A stretch of DNA of 64,000 nucleotides from positions 23,533,406 through 23,597,405 of the forward strand of contig OZ020514.1 in NCBI GenBank assembly GCA_963971425.1. The letters run 5' to 3'. This document shows positions 1-11,009 of the stretch, in pieces. Origin of the DNA: Bryoerythrophyllum caledonicum (lineage: Eukaryota > Streptophyta > Bryopsida > Pottiales > Pottiaceae). The notes beneath the pieces are model-generated. The model saw only the letters and a list, made by a program, of their open reading frames with translations, did no database searches and had not been told where the DNA came from. Each line of letters starts with the position of its first letter. Positions within the stretch are counted from its first letter, which is position 1. The position numbers and the translations under genes were made by a program.

Positions 1-124
1 CCAATCTGCCTGAGTCCACGCGCTCAGAGGTTTAGGTCCTTGGTCCTCCTTCTCTGGTGCTGCTTAACCTGTCTTGAGACGTTGAGCTCAAGTCAAGTTG
101 GCTATTGCAACTGAATCTTCTTCC
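1..124. other. unassigned flank left of the first LTR
   Basis: No ORF, repeat or RNA gene is recognisable here. It is the DNA directly left of the first copia LTR; its last bases (CTTCC) do not reappear as a target-site duplication on the far side of the following debris. Confidence 0.5.
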
Positions 125-359
125 TGTTGAGTATTGAGTACTTAACTAGTGTAGAAAGGTAGGACCAACCCTACCTTAGAAGATAAGAAGTAGAAAATGG
201 TAGCTTGGTGTCATTGTCCCATAAGGATTACAATCAAGGGCCGATGTATTCCATTGATAAGAAGAGCATGGGAAGTGGGAGAATTCAGCTCTCTCATTGC
301 AAGCATTACCACCAACTTGTTTATTCATCTTTGTCTTCCTTTCATTTCATTCTTCAATA
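125..359 (+). repeat. family A copia LTR, older subtype (A')
   Basis: A 235-bp LTR starting TGTTGAGTATTGAG and ending CTTCAATA, directly followed by the primer-binding site, so it is a 5' LTR. It differs from the main A type by shared variants, including GCATTACC for GCTTTACC and TTTATTCATCTTTG for TTCATTCTTCATTG. The same variants recur in the LTR at 55153-55382, which suggests a separate, older subfamily. Confidence 0.9.
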
Positions 360-516
360 GGTTATGGGCCCACGGGCGTGACTTGCGAAGGAGAGGAGGG
401 CTGATGTACTTGGAGCAAGCTTGGAGCACCTTGAGAGAGCCGGATTGCTCAACATTGTCCATTGGTGAGTGTTTGCTTGTTGTTGTATTATTGAGAGGTC
501 ATTTGGGCTGATTTAA
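360..516 (+). mobile_element. PBS and truncated leader of an A' element
   Basis: The segment begins with the primer-binding site GGTTATGGGCCCACG and continues as copia leader sequence homologous to that after the LTRs at 25041, 40354 and 48239. It stops after about 155 bases at an oppositely oriented LTR, so no gag is left. Confidence 0.8.
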
Positions 517-749
517 TTGAAGAATGAAATGAAAGGAAGACAATGAAGAATGAACAAGTTGGTGGTAAAGCTTGCAATGAGAGAGGTGAACTCTCCCACT
601 TCCCATGCTCTTCTTATCAATGGACTACATCAGCCCTTGATTGTAATCCTTATGGGACAATGACACCAAGCTACCCTTTTCTACTTCTAATCTTCTAAGG
701 AAGGGCTGGTCCTACCTTTGTATACTAGTTAAGCACTCTATACTCAACA
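517..749 (-). repeat. family A LTR, minus orientation
   Basis: Reverse complement of the family A LTR, ending in TCAACA at 749 and followed by the polypurine tract and pol 3' end on the minus strand, so it is a 3' LTR. Its outer end reads AATTGAAG rather than TATTGAAG, a small change at the junction with the leader fragment. Confidence 0.85.
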
Positions 750-913
750 CTTCCACTTAGCGAGGTGTCCTTGGACTCTAAGCGCATTGCCTTCCTTAAC
801 ATCACATGTCGCTCTCTTCCAAGTGCCTTTGTGAGCACATCAGCCACCATGTGCTCCGTGGGGCAATACCGCAACTCAATTACCTCATCTTCAATCTTCT
901 CTCGAATGAAATG
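750..913 (-). pseudogene. copia pol 3' fragment (RNase H end)
   Basis: On the minus strand this encodes the last residues of the family A polyprotein, with the segments [20 protein letters not shown] and [15 protein letters not shown], and reads into the adjoining LTR as in intact copies. It is cut at 913, where a family B LTR begins. The expected pol sequence does not resume beyond that LTR, so this is not a simple insertion. Confidence 0.85.
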
Positions 914-1335
914 TGTTGGAATATAGTGTTGCTCGTAGTTATTACGGCATTGTAAATAGTTGTATTGAGGTAGAATGAAAGGGCGGGAGTAAAATGGGAG
1001 AAAATGGAGAGAGGTGTACTGGCACATGTTGCACATGGGCAAGGCAAAGTCAAAAGAGAAGGACCAGCCCACTTGTGTTGACTTAGCCAAGTCCAAGAAG
1101 GGGCATGAAAGTCAAGTGGGTGGTGGCAAAAGTCTTTCGGCGGCCATGACGCCCATGTCGGTTGTAAAGACATGGAAGTTGCATGAGAAGGCACTAGGAA
1201 TGTGTCTTGTGCAATGGTATAAGTAAAGGCCTTCGAAAGAAGGCAAACATCTCATTCCAAACATTGTTTGTACTACCTTGAGTGTATCTTTGCTAGTGCA
1301 ACCATCTCTCTTCTTCTATTTACTTCAATACAACA
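914..1335 (+). repeat. family B copia LTR (solo)
   Basis: It begins TGTTGGAATATAGTG and about its first 184 bases match, inverted, the LTR next to the family B gag-pol at 43226-43410. The right end is placed at TACAACA near 1335 by its likeness to a TG...CA terminus. A full LTR of about 420 bp would be nearly twice the family A length. No flanking 5-bp duplication was found and no internal sequence follows. Confidence 0.65.
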
Positions 1336-2680
1336 CTCATTTACTCCGAGCATTTACTCAGTCAACCGATACAATTTAGCTCTATCCAACCTAAAGTATA
1401 CTAGAGATCTAAGCGTACTATCACTAATTAAATGGTCTAGGGAGTTCCTCCATAAGCCTCTATACGCGTCTTCAAAAGAGCCCTCTGGTGTTGCCTAGTC
1501 CATGTTGCGCCATTCTCTTGCATCAATGGACTCTCTAGAAGACGCTGCAAACCCCGCCTACGCACCTTGTTAGGGTTTGATTTGGGCAGCGAGTGTCGGC
1601 GGGTGGGAGCGGAAGCAGAGCATTGGTTTCCAGCAACATTTCCTGAGAGAATACGGGGGCGGAGACATTTACTAGATGGTTCCTGCAAAATAGGCGCCAC
1701 ATACAATCCAAACAAATACACTGTAGATCAAATACTCCTACAAAGCACACATGAAAACTGTATCATTAACATCCATCCTAGTGCACTTTAGGTCGAATGG
1801 AGCTAAAATGCTAAACGGTAAATTCACAGACCACATTTAACATCCAACGAATAAAAACAAGCTCAAATGAAGCAAAACTAGATCAGTGCAATGTTGCTCA
1901 ACCACAAACCAAGATTGCCTAGGCAAGAACGACTATATAGTGCAATAACTTGGAGGTCATCATAACACGCAAGGCGAGCGAGCGTTGGGAAGTAGCATCC
2001 CTTATACCGTCATAGAGGATACGCTTTGCCGGAGTATAATTATCCGGATTTAGACGCGGAGACCCTGGAACTGAACGAGGCCACTAAGGCGAAGAGGAGT
2101 TGATTCTATCATGAATTGGCTCCCGCGCAATGGGGCTTTCATCAACTCCGTTGTCCACTGCCATGGTCGAATAATCCATAGTTGACTGCGCGGTTGCGAC
2201 AGAGTGCAACAAAAGCCCTTTACTGCGAAGGCAAAGAGCGAACTCCTCTGGACCCAGCAAGGAATCCACGGACGCTCGACAATCACAATCCTATAGAAAT
2301 TTTCAACCGAAGCGACGCTCACATACCTCAGAACAATAGATGAAAACTCCAATCATTCAAAAAAGCCGACATTCCATCACCAGAAGGTTTCTATTCCGCA
2401 CAACAAACAAAGCGGTGAAACATCTCGGTTTCATTTTTAAAAATATATGTATACACAAAAAATGATCCAAAAAAATTTACAAAAAGGAGCTTCAGTCAAT
2501 CGATACAGTTTAGCTCTATTCGACCTAAAGTATAATAAGGATCTACGCGATTCCAACGGCATTAAGAGCGGAGATTCTGATAGGCTTGGATTGAGTTCCA
2601 GATACTTGCAGACTGACCACACGTCTTCGGATCATTATAGAACATCTCCCGGCCCGAGGGATGTTCGGCCCGGTACTGCG
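1336..2680. other. no clear gene; one duplicated segment
   Basis: Short ORFs here have no recognisable domains. A segment of about 70 bp at about 1358-1425 recurs at about 2490-2560 in the same orientation; both contain a degenerate form of the TTTAGCTC palindrome followed by AAAGTATA. Another degenerate palindrome lies near 1785-1810. The FCP1-like sequence beginning at 2681 may have had more 3' exons here, but I cannot define them. Confidence 0.45.
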
Positions 2681-3310
2681 CTAGGCCTCCCGGAACAGAT
2701 GAAGGTCAGAGAGATATGGAAGCAATTCCTCCAGCAATACAGAATCGTTTCTCGCGCCATCATGTTTGTGCAACCATGATGGAAGAAGAAGGACGTTCTC
2801 CGGCAAATTGAGCATATGCTTAATCGAGCTGTCGTCAATGACAAGCGTATTCGCCGGAGTATACTCACAACTCCAGCTATTGAAGAGATGGTTTGATAAG
2901 GTCTTCAAGAAGATGTCCTTCTGAGTGCCATATTCTTTCATGAGGATTGTCATGTTACCAACTCTACGCTCGGGAATCCTATCGCAACTCTCCTGACCAA
3001 AGATCCTGAGAGGGTACGAAGAACTATGCTGAAATAGATATTAACAAATCTGACACGTTGTAGATTCCATCATCGAACTCCAGATCGTGATAGTGGCAAT
3101 CTTAGACGACTTTGTGAGGAATTCAGCACAACTAGAGTGCACTCGGAGTAGTTTAGGGCCTACTTTGGCCGGCTGCAAAGCCGAGTAAATGGACAAGATA
3201 GAGTTCCTCGATCCCCTCGCCTGCCATGTAGGCTCACACGTGCATAGAATCCCATTGAGGTCCAACACAACATTCAACCACTTGCCCTCAAAATCTGATA
3301 GGACTCTAGG
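2681..3310 (-). pseudogene. FCP1-like (HAD-type) phosphatase domain
   Basis: On the minus strand the segment carries VVLDLNGILC, resembling the DxDG/DLNG first motif of FCP1/SCP-type CTD phosphatases, then ATITIWSSMM, FGQESCDRI, and later NTLVIDDSSIKHMLN and LLEELLPYLSDLH, the usual FCP1-homology order. A TAA at 3041-3043 lies in frame between the first and second halves, which otherwise continue in one frame to a stop at 2681. The classic DxDxT loop has Leu-Asn where the second Asp would lie, so catalysis is doubtful even without the stop. Members of this family dephosphorylate the RNA polymerase II tail; no such role can be claimed here. Confidence 0.6.
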
Positions 3311-3389
3311 TATTTTTCTAGATTACTGGCACCACTTATTGATGCCTCGCAGACCTGGTTCGGAAACGCCAGCAGAATGAACAATATTT

Positions 3390-3772
3390 CTAAAGATTCA
3401 TTAACAATGACGGGGTCAACAAAATGTAGAATGAAAGATGCAAACAGGGGAGAGGCTTCATGGGGGGAAGAGTGGAGTGTGAAAAGTGATAGAAGATTAT
3501 CTCAAGAACTTCATCATCTTGTTGCATTTCAACCCGGACCCCCATCGATCCCAACCAACCCTGCATGTTGTCAAGGGGTTCCGAGTGCTCCACAACCATT
3601 TGGGGGGCCGATTCCAAGACAAGAAGAGGGGGCTCCGGGACAGCAGAATCATAATTGATCTCGACTACAAGCACAGCCGAACTTTGGACAAATTCTTCTA
3701 CGACTGGGACTATAGTTTGGACAACCTCATCTACGACAAGGTGTGCGATCGCGTCATCACCAAAATTTAGAT
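3390..3772 (-). pseudogene. exon 6 of the large gene: acidic linker before the phosphatase-like domain
   Basis: The splice acceptor TTGAATTTTTCAG precedes this segment, and its phase matches the donor CAG|GTTAGT at 3979. The encoded stretch starts DLNFGDDAIAHLVVDEVV and is rich in Asp, Glu and Val, with no recognisable domain. The frame closes at 3390. The FCP1-like frame begins about 80 bases further on in another frame, so a frameshift or an undetected intron lies between. Confidence 0.45.
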
Positions 3773-3978
3773 CTGAAAAATTCAACAACTTCAACCCATC
3801 AGGTGATACACACACATGACAGTGATGCAAGTCAGAGTCGTCAGATGTGAAGCAGTTTAGCTCGAGTCGGGCTGAAGTGCTTGCTGAGCATTGTAATATT
3901 CACAAAAAAACTGGAGTACAAAATTGGACATTTACAAAATGTTCTGCCTCTATACACTCGCAACTACGTTACACTAAC
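3773..3978 (-). other. intron 5 of the large gene, with a degenerate palindrome
   Basis: Donor GTTAGT at 3978 and acceptor TTTTTCAG ending at 3773, 206 bp. It contains one degenerate copy of the 21-bp palindrome near 3855-3877, the only copy in this part of the locus. Confidence 0.5.
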
Positions 3979-4936
3979 CTGACAATGAGCTAGGGACATG
4001 AACGATAGATACGTCCTGAGCGGGCGACTCCGGAGGGGAAGAGGCACGGGTCGACGGGGATGGAGGAACTGGAAGCAATTGAGCCCCCATGAAGACGGGC
4101 GAGGAACCCGTCGGAGTTGGCAGTAGCGAATCGTGGGACAAACTCTCAATCCCTTCTTCCGCTGAAAGGGGAGGCTGGGGGATTGCAGCATTAACTGCGG
4201 GTGGTGTCGTGGCGGCAGCAGGCAAATTAGCCGTCATGAATCTCTCCATCATGAGCATCATGTCGGCATGCCTTTGGTCTTGGTCCCTCTTCATCTCTTC
4301 ATCACGCCTGCGCTGCAGATCCCTGAGCTCTACGTCACGCTCCGCGAGCCGCTGCTCCATCAACCTCATCCGAGTGGCCTCCTCTTCAAGCTTCTTCTTG
4401 AAGGAGATCAACCTGTTGTCATCCTGTGCACTGCTCGCCGTAGCCAACAGAGAGCGGCCGCTCGCGTTGGCGACCTTCCTCTTCTTGGCCGCAGGACGAG
4501 TGGATGACCCGTCCAAGGTGGGAGCTGAATGAGGCCGGTCGGAAATCTCCAACGAATCCAACTCCGGAAAGTCGAGTCGTTGCCGCGAGGAACCGATTGT
4601 GTCTCCTGCTTCAGATTGAGAGGCACTCTAAAACTCCGGCGGAGTGGCGTCAACGAAGTCGTCATGGGATTCATCATCCGGAGTGGTGGTGCTCGAGCTC
4701 GGGCACGTAATCAGGGAGCTCGGTTCCACATCTTCCTCCTCATCGCCAAAGTCAACAATTGCTTTCCCCTTCCCCTTGGCAACGGCCTCTCCAAGCTCGG
4801 GGAATATCTCCGCGTTGACGTGATATACAACAACACCGAAATCGGCCCGATCCAACGTCAACGCGACCTCCATGGCGTCGTCGAGTTCCTGCTCATCGGT
4901 GTCGTGGGAGATGCAGAACGCCTCGAGATCCAACAT
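3979..4936 (-). pseudogene. exon 5 of the large gene: acidic/Ser-rich region and coiled coil
   Basis: The exon opens after the acceptor TTCGTGTGTAG with an ATG-led stretch (MLDLEAFCISHD), continues through an acidic low-complexity segment, meets one in-frame TAG at 4628-4630, and then runs in the same frame to a donor at 3979. The later part has a basic patch (AAKKRKVANASG), which could be a nuclear localisation signal, followed by a charged helix (KKKLEEEATRMRLMEQRLAE onward) with coiled-coil spacing, and a Pro/Ser-rich tail. A single nonsense change is the only visible lesion. Confidence 0.55.
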
Positions 4937-5221
4937 CTACACACGAATGGATAGAACAAGTTACAGTTTAGGTCGAATTGAGCTAAAGTGAATACATACA
5001 ATTACTGGTACGAAAACTCAACTATTACAACTTGAAAGGTTACGACGCTATTGATGACTGCTAGAAAATCATATTTGTATAAGCCAGCACTTTAGCTCGA
5101 GTCAAGCTAAAGTGCCACGCTACAGAATCATAAGAGACTACCTCTCTGAAATAATCCATGCACAGTCAGAGAGGGTATCAACAGTTTAGCTCGACTCGAG
5201 CTAAACTGCAGGAAAACTTAC
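4937..5221 (-). other. intron 4 of the large gene, with three palindromes
   Basis: A strong donor (GTG|GTAAGT at 5221) and acceptor (GTGTGTAG ending 4937) define 285 bp in phase 0. It contains an exact palindrome at 5185-5205, a one-mismatch copy near 5091-5111, and a degenerate copy near 4957-4977. Confidence 0.7.
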
Positions 5222-6602
5222 CACACTCCCAATCAGTAATTTCGTCCCGCCAAACAGCTGGACAACTACCTCCCCCTTCTTGCAGAACAGTGCCAAGACC
5301 TTGATGAAGAACTCCATCCTCACCTCGTTCATGTTCATGGAGTACGCCAGCTCGTTGTACTTGCGCAGCTTAGTGTGCAACACATGCTCTAGAGCTACAT
5401 AGGTCTTCTTCACGGCCGGGATCTCCGTGAGCTCTTTCTTGAAGAGAAAGAGAAGGCGAACAAGGTCGAGAGCGTTGTTGTTGTTGGGCACATAGCCTTC
5501 CAAGCGCTCGTTCTCAGAGGGAAGATACTTCGACTGCAGCACATCGTACGCATGGCACAACAACGGGCCCTCAACAAACGCGGTCACTTGAAGGTGTAAC
5601 TCCTCGTCGCCGCAAATGAAGAGCCATGCTGGAAGATCGGTGAGGGAAGGCTGCCCTTTCGATGCAAACATCGTCATGAACTCGCCAAAGAATGGCCTCT
5701 CAAACAACAACGTTGCCTTCCCAGAGAAACTAGGGATATTCCGGAAGTCGATGATGCCGAGCTTCACGTTGCAGCCCAAGTTGCGCTATGAATCCGAAGG
5801 CTACGTCCCGAGCGAATTCGTCACCGCCTTGTACGAACAAAAGTGCAAAGCCCCCTGAGGTGCAACGAAGTGCGACCGCACATCGATGAAGGCTCTGAAG
5901 AACTCTTTAGCATACGGAGAGAGATCTTTCACATTTGCAGTTGCGAAGCTGCGTCTGCCTCGAATCCTTGTAGTAAAAATCCGGTGGACCCCAATCCAAG
6001 AGGGCTCGCTTTGAGGCCTTGCTGACGTTGTAGTTCTTCTTAAACTTCCGCCAGTTGGAACGACTGTACGCTCCAGTGCTGTTGAAGAAGGCCAGCTCCG
6101 GCATGATCAACTGAAGCTCCATCCGAGCGACCTCCTTCCTCTTCCTTCGATCGACTCAGTCCCTGGCGTTGTAGCAATCCTCCAGCACAAATTGTAGCTG
6201 CTTCACAACCACCTTAGGGTAAGGCTGTTTCCGCAATAGCCCTGACCAATTGAGAATGTGCTTACACGTTTTCGCGTGATTGGCTTCGGTCATGTTGCCA
6301 AAAACCTTGAAGAACTCGCGCGTCAGAACCCGATCCTTCTCAGGCATCCAAGACTTGGCGTCCTTGAACTTGGCCAAGGGCGTCGAAGTCCAATCGACGT
6401 TGATGAGGTCGCCATGTGCCGCCGAAGAGATGACATCGGACCAGAGCTTGAAGGTCTCATTGGTCGAGGTGTTGATCTTCACCTCGTTTGTAATCGAGAG
6501 CTCCTTCGCCTTTCCGGCTTTCTTGAGCGCTGCGTGGCTCTTTACCACGTCGATCATAGCAAATCGCTCATGAACCGCGTTCAGAAATGGGTGCGTTGAA
6601 CA
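5222..6602 (-). pseudogene. exon 4 of the large gene: unknown conserved-looking region
   Basis: The minus-strand reading starts around LNAVHERFAMIDVV and carries long open stretches at 6557-6156, 6122-5907 and 5779-5222 with one in-frame TGA at 6156-6158 and frame changes between 5910 and 5780. No domain is recognised. The 3' end meets a strong donor at 5221. The expected acceptor at 6603 reads CAA where CAG would sit, exactly at a phase-0 codon boundary; that could be a mutated splice site. Confidence 0.5.
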
Positions 6603-6817
6603 TTGGCAGGGATAAATTAGTTAACAATCTTAGTAGAACTTAAACGTGTCCAGCAGGATCCGGAAACTGCAAATTAGCTCGAGTCGAGCTAACTTGCAAC
6701 CTGAGAGTTTACACTAAAAGCGATTGAATCTACATTCAATACTATACAGAAAGTGAGTAAGCATGCAAGTTAGCTCGAGTCGAGCTAACGTGCAAGACCA
6801 TGGTTAAGTAATTTTAC
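6603..6817 (-). other. intron 3 of the large gene, with two palindromes
   Basis: Donor GAG|GTAAAA at 6817 in phase 0; the acceptor is probably degraded (CAA at 6603-6605). Two palindromes with 9-bp arms (TTAGCTCGA and TCGAGCTAA around G) lie at 6674-6692 and 6770-6788. Confidence 0.55.
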
Positions 6818-8263
6818 CTCAAACCTCTTGTCATTGGCAATCTCCAACGCCGTTCTCCGTCCTGACTTGTGAGACGTGCAAATGCCTGCGGCGGAGTGCT
6901 TCGGCATCGGTCTCCCAGCTTGGATCCACAACGCCTGAGAGCCGAGAATATTGGTTGCCCACGTTGGCTTGAATTGTACCAAGTGATTTACGCGATTATA
7001 ATACAAAGAAATCTTCCTCAGCTTCTCCGGGTCCTCCGCCCAGACAATGTAACACTGCCATGTTCGAAAGTGCCTTCTCATAACCTCCGGGACGTTGTTG
7101 TTTATCATCGACTTTGATGCTGCAACGCTGTGCTGGCCGTTGATGATATAAAAGTCGCAATCGCTGAGCTCCTCAACTGTCATTGGCTATGATCGAGCTT
7201 GGGCATGACGCAGAGAGTCTGCTTCTGCGTCTTATCCGGCATTTCGAGGTAATAATGCTTTAACTCCTCCATACCCTGAGGCTCGAATGCACGGATCGTC
7301 CACTCCGGCGGTGCATTATGTAACCTCATCACTTCAAGCTCGATCTTCATCTCTCTGTCTCTTTGGAAGAAGCAGCTTTGACACTCCGTCCAGAATTTTT
7401 GGTAAATTTATTGGACGTTGTTGTAGTCGATTGTCTCTCCGAACCCAAGCGCCTGAGGAAGCTCAGAGAGTGCAAAGGCCATCGAATTGGCTAACCCCTC
7501 CTGTGATACGAGCTTTGTCTTCTATCTGGAAGAGATCTCCGGCTTCTTGGCAGCTGAACGCTTCTTGACGAGAGAAGCGGATAGCGTGTTGCGTAGGGTG
7601 CTTCGACTTGTTCTAGCACCTAGTGTTCTAACCAGTACCAACGCTTGACTCATATCCTGGCTACCGGTCACGGCCCCTGAAACTATCGATATTTCTATCG
7701 GGCGTCTCGCCGCGATATTTTTTGCCTTCTCTAAAGCGGCAAAGGTAATCATTCTCGATAGAATGACGCGGAGTTTATTCGCTACAGCCTTAGCTTTCAG
7801 CCGCTGACCACTACTAGTCTCCCATTTTTTAAGCAAAATTTCGTGGTCGATCTGAGCCACTATTTCATCAAACTTAGACCTCCTCAGAGAATTGACTAAA
7901 TCTTTTATACAAAATGGAGATGAATTATTGTTCACTACAATAGTGAACAAATAAGGGTCTACGGACTCAGTGGTTGTCTCATACGACAACTTAACGTGAT
8001 CGTTATCTTCGTGGACAACATTAGTAATCCTGGTCGTGAAATCGATGTGCTGAGGTTCGACGATATCACCAGCGAAGGTCTGACCGAACACTAGATTATT
8101 CGTGTAGGTGGCCCACAAAAGCGTGCACTTTAGTGTCATTAATGGGTCCTTGAGCTCCCAACAATCCAAGTGGTTGTTGTCGTCTCCATCGTCATCATCA
8201 AGGTCGACGGGCTTTGGCTAGAAGAAGTGCTGCAGCTGATTCACCATCCGGTCTCTCTCAGAT
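6818..8263 (-). pseudogene. exon 3 of the large gene: conserved N-terminal region and NGQH motif
   Basis: The exon starts after acceptor TGTACAG and parallels the inverted copy at 22067-23335 almost residue for residue: an HFF-PKPVD start, an Asp-rich run, HLDCWELKD, VFGQTF, VHEDNDHVKL, then a Lys/Ser-rich basic stretch. The 3' part has FYIINGQHSVAAS followed by RHFRTWQCYIVW. NGQH resembles the [D/N]GxH signature of ParB-like and DGQHR proteins, a weak link. Lesions are TAG at 8218-8220 and 7522-7524, further stops in the 7.2-7.5 kb part, and a one-base shift near 7190. Confidence 0.65.
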
Positions 8264-9445
8264 CTGTACAGACACGAAACCAAGCACAAGTATTAGGTTG
8301 CATAAGTTATCATCCAACTAGGTTAGATAGTTTACCCTTTAGCTCGACTCGAGCTAAAGTGTAACCACACACAAAGTATGTCAATAATACTCTTCAATAA
8401 AATATAGTCTATAGGGGAAAAATTCCTAGACCCTTTCAATCAATTCATGCCTACTTCTCGTTCAACTCCATAAACCGTGGAAAAGCTTCCAAACCGATCC
8501 AATCACTCACGATCCTCAGGCTTCGAGGTTCTCAAGTGTTTGGAACGAGACTGAAGCTCATTCGCGATTCAGGAAGCTGAATGAGAAGTAGACATGATTT
8601 GTGATACTAGTCTGCATTTACACGACTGTAACATTGTTTTAATCAAGCTTTAGCATTATCTTTAGCTCGACTCGAGCTAAAATGCTTTAACTTAGAATGT
8701 AAATCTGAACAGCTTTGACACTTTCAATATTTCTACGGAAGACTTGCGGAGATATTTTTTTCAATTCATGTCTACTTCTTGTTCAACTTTTGAAACTGTG
8801 AAATAGCTTACAAACCGATTCAATCACTCACGAAGCTCCCTCTTTGAGGTTCTCAAGTGGTTGGAGCAGGACTTAAGCTCATGCACAATTTCTGAGAGGT
8901 GAACCTGAAGTAGACATGAGTTGAGTCATCGATAACATTGGTAAAATACTTCTAAAATGTTTTCTGTCTAAAGGTACTGGTGCTTGAGTTGTGGATATGG
9001 TCATTTGTTTTACACTTTAGCTTGATTCGAGGTAAAGTGCTTCGAGTTTTATGAAAAAAATGGGATTTTTTTGAGACCTAGAGTTTTAGAGTAGATATAT
9101 CGATCACTTTAGCTGGAGCTGGGCTTTAGCGCGACTACAGACGCATTCAGTGATACATTTTAGCTCAAGTCGAGCTAAAGTGCAAACAAAGATGCACTGG
9201 TCCTGTACATTTTTGGACTATTTGAGCGGAAATGTACTGGTCTAATGCATTTTCGTCTGCACTTTAGCTCGACTCAAGCTAAAGTGGAGCCAACAGTGTG
9301 CACTGTAGGCTACACTTTAGCTCGACTCGAGCTAAAGTGTGTTTAGTGAATGCTGACTTTATTACAGTTTGTGCATGATTGTCCTCCGTCTTATGATATT
9401 TAAGGCGTAGGATTGAGGGCTTCTGGGTGAGGATATATATTTTAC
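8264..9445 (-). other. intron 2 of the large gene, palindrome-rich
   Basis: Donor AAAG|GTAAAA at 9445 and acceptor TGTACAG at 8264. It holds exact 21-bp palindromes at 8338-8358, 8661-8681 and 9316-9336, single-mismatch copies at 9158-9178 and 9263-9283, and degraded copies near 9012 and 9107. It is homologous, inverted, to intron 2 of the right copy (20792-22066), including a segment resembling TCAATCACTCACGA and TGAGAAGTAGACATGA. Confidence 0.75.
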
Positions 9446-9503
9446 CTTTCAGCCATAGATAATGAAATGTAATTCAAGTACTTTTCTGCTGGAACTAGTC
9501 CTC
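9446..9503 (-). pseudogene. exon 2 of the large gene, carrying the start codon
   Basis: A 58-bp exon after acceptor TTATTGCAG with the ATG at 9456-9454. Only ATGGCTGAAAG is coding before the donor, and it joins exon 3 as MAERSERDR. The right copy at 20734-20791 has the same exon length and the same ATGGCTGAAAG|GTAAAA junction, which supports both the start and the splice site. Confidence 0.75.
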
Positions 9504-10216
9504 CTGCAATAACAATAACAAACCCTCACACAATCAAACAACCAATAACTCTATCCCAAAACCAAAAAACAATGACATGCACACGTAAACTACAACCACA
9601 CAGAAGCAATCAGAATGCAGAACCTCAAAAATACCTAAACATAAAGCAGTACATTGAACATTCAACACATTGAACGTTTCAACACATTCAACGATTCAAC
9701 ACATTCAACATTCAACACATAGAAATCATCACATTGAACCCAAAGCGGCACATTCAAAGCAGCACATTGAAACCAAATTTTCAACAAAAAAACCGAACTA
9801 GCATCAAAACAAAAAAAACAACATGCACACAGAATGTTGCGCAACATAAACACAATAATTCAACACACCTAAACACAAAGCAGCACATTCAACATTGAAA
9901 TCAACACACACACTCACAACATATTCTAATACAAACGAAAACCAAATTAATGGCTACTCTGCCTCTTTCACCAGAAAAAAAACACAACTGACATCAACAC
10001 TAACATAGAAAATACCACCAATTCCACAAGACAACACATATATCAAAAGCAATGCAGACACAAAAAATACCACCAAACAGAAAATACCACCAAACAGAAA
10101 ATACCACTACACAAAAAATACCACCACAATAAACACTACCACAAAAAGAACCACCAAACAACACATACATAAAAAGTAATGCAAGACATTGCATTAAAAC
10201 ATGCATGTGTGCACTT
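9504..10216. repeat. low-complexity AC-rich sequence in intron 1 of the large gene
   Basis: The plus strand is dominated by runs such as ACATTCAACACATTGAAC (about 9650-9760) and repeated AAATACCACCA (about 10010-10160). The inverted counterpart at 20312-20733 has GTGGTTTG and AATGTGCTG runs. Intron 1 lies between donor AAG|GTAAGT (10217-10218 on the minus strand) and acceptor at 9504. No coding potential is seen. Confidence 0.65.
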
Positions 10217-11000
10217 ACCTTCGACTCCGTTGCTGCACGTCTTGCTCCTTGTTCACGTTGGTCTTCCGCGCACAGCCGTTTCTGACTCTATGTGCTTAAA
10301 AACTCACACAACAATAATCCTTACTTCCTACAAACCCTTTCCGCAGATTAGCAAAGCGCTACACAAAAAAATTGCGCAACAAACCGTAACTCTAACGCTA
10401 GAAGAAGAATAAGAAGAATAACGCCGACATCCAGAGGGGCCGGCGTGAATAAAGTGTCTACTCTAACGCTACAATATACACAAACTCAGCAAACCCTACT
10501 GAAAACAACACGAACACAAGCGGCAACTCTAACAACACCATATTCGTTATTTTGGTAGATTTAACGACTCCCAAATTAACACATGTAGATTATAAGAGCT
10601 AAAGTGCACATCTAAACTCTACAATATGGAGGGATATGAGTTTCCATTAAATTGGGAGGTAATGTTTTCTACAGAAACCCCTAGAAAAATAAGTACTATG
10701 GATAACATTACATTACGAATCTAACTATAATATTGAAAAGAAGAACACATTAGTTGACACTTCTTTCATACCACATGTGTTCATTGAATATGAATAGCTA
10801 AATATTCACACTCGATCCTACTAACCCGGATTAATACCATGCTCCAATTTAGCTAAAAGTGAGCTAAATGACGGACAAATATCCACTTGTAAGAGAATTA
10901 GCTAAACACATTTTGATGACCCTTTATTTATTTAAAAGAATTTCAATTCTCCTTGTGGAATACACATTGGCAAAAAATATGTATAACGAGTTTCAAATGA
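10217..11000. other. presumed 5' UTR and promoter side of the left gene copy
   Basis: From about 10219 to 10440 the sequence is inverted-homologous to 19.94-20.31 kb, for example AGCCGTTTCTGACTCTATG against the inverted match near 20225-20245. This would be exon 1 and the upstream region of the minus-strand gene. Homology fades beyond about 10.5 kb; from there to 11.0 kb the DNA is AT-rich with no recognised gene. Confidence 0.5.
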
Positions 11001-11009
11001 TGGTGCTCA

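Larger units (their letters stand above)
2681..10219 (-). pseudogene. large intron-containing gene, left copy: NGQH/ParB-like segment, coiled coil, FCP1-like C-terminus
   Basis: One decayed minus-strand gene is proposed from consistent GT-AG boundaries: exon 1 ending 10219 (5' UTR), exon 2 9503-9446 with the ATG at 9456, exon 3 8263-6818, exon 4 about 6602-5222, exon 5 4936-3979 and exon 6 from 3772. Intron phases agree at each join: 0 at exon 3/4 and 4/5, and 1 at exon 5/6, where G joins AT to make an Asp codon. Exons 1-3 have the same borders in the inverted copy at 20.2-23.3 kb. In-frame stops at 8218, 7522, 6156, 4628 and 3041, plus frameshifts near 7190 and 5800-5900, make it non-coding as written. 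Whether exon 6 belongs to the same transcription unit rests only on phase and order. Function is unknown; the domain labels are inference. Confidence 0.6.

Noticed and set aside
360..374. A tRNA gene fragment at the PBS
   Set aside because: Only about 15 bases match and always directly after an LTR; no tRNA body or box elements are present.
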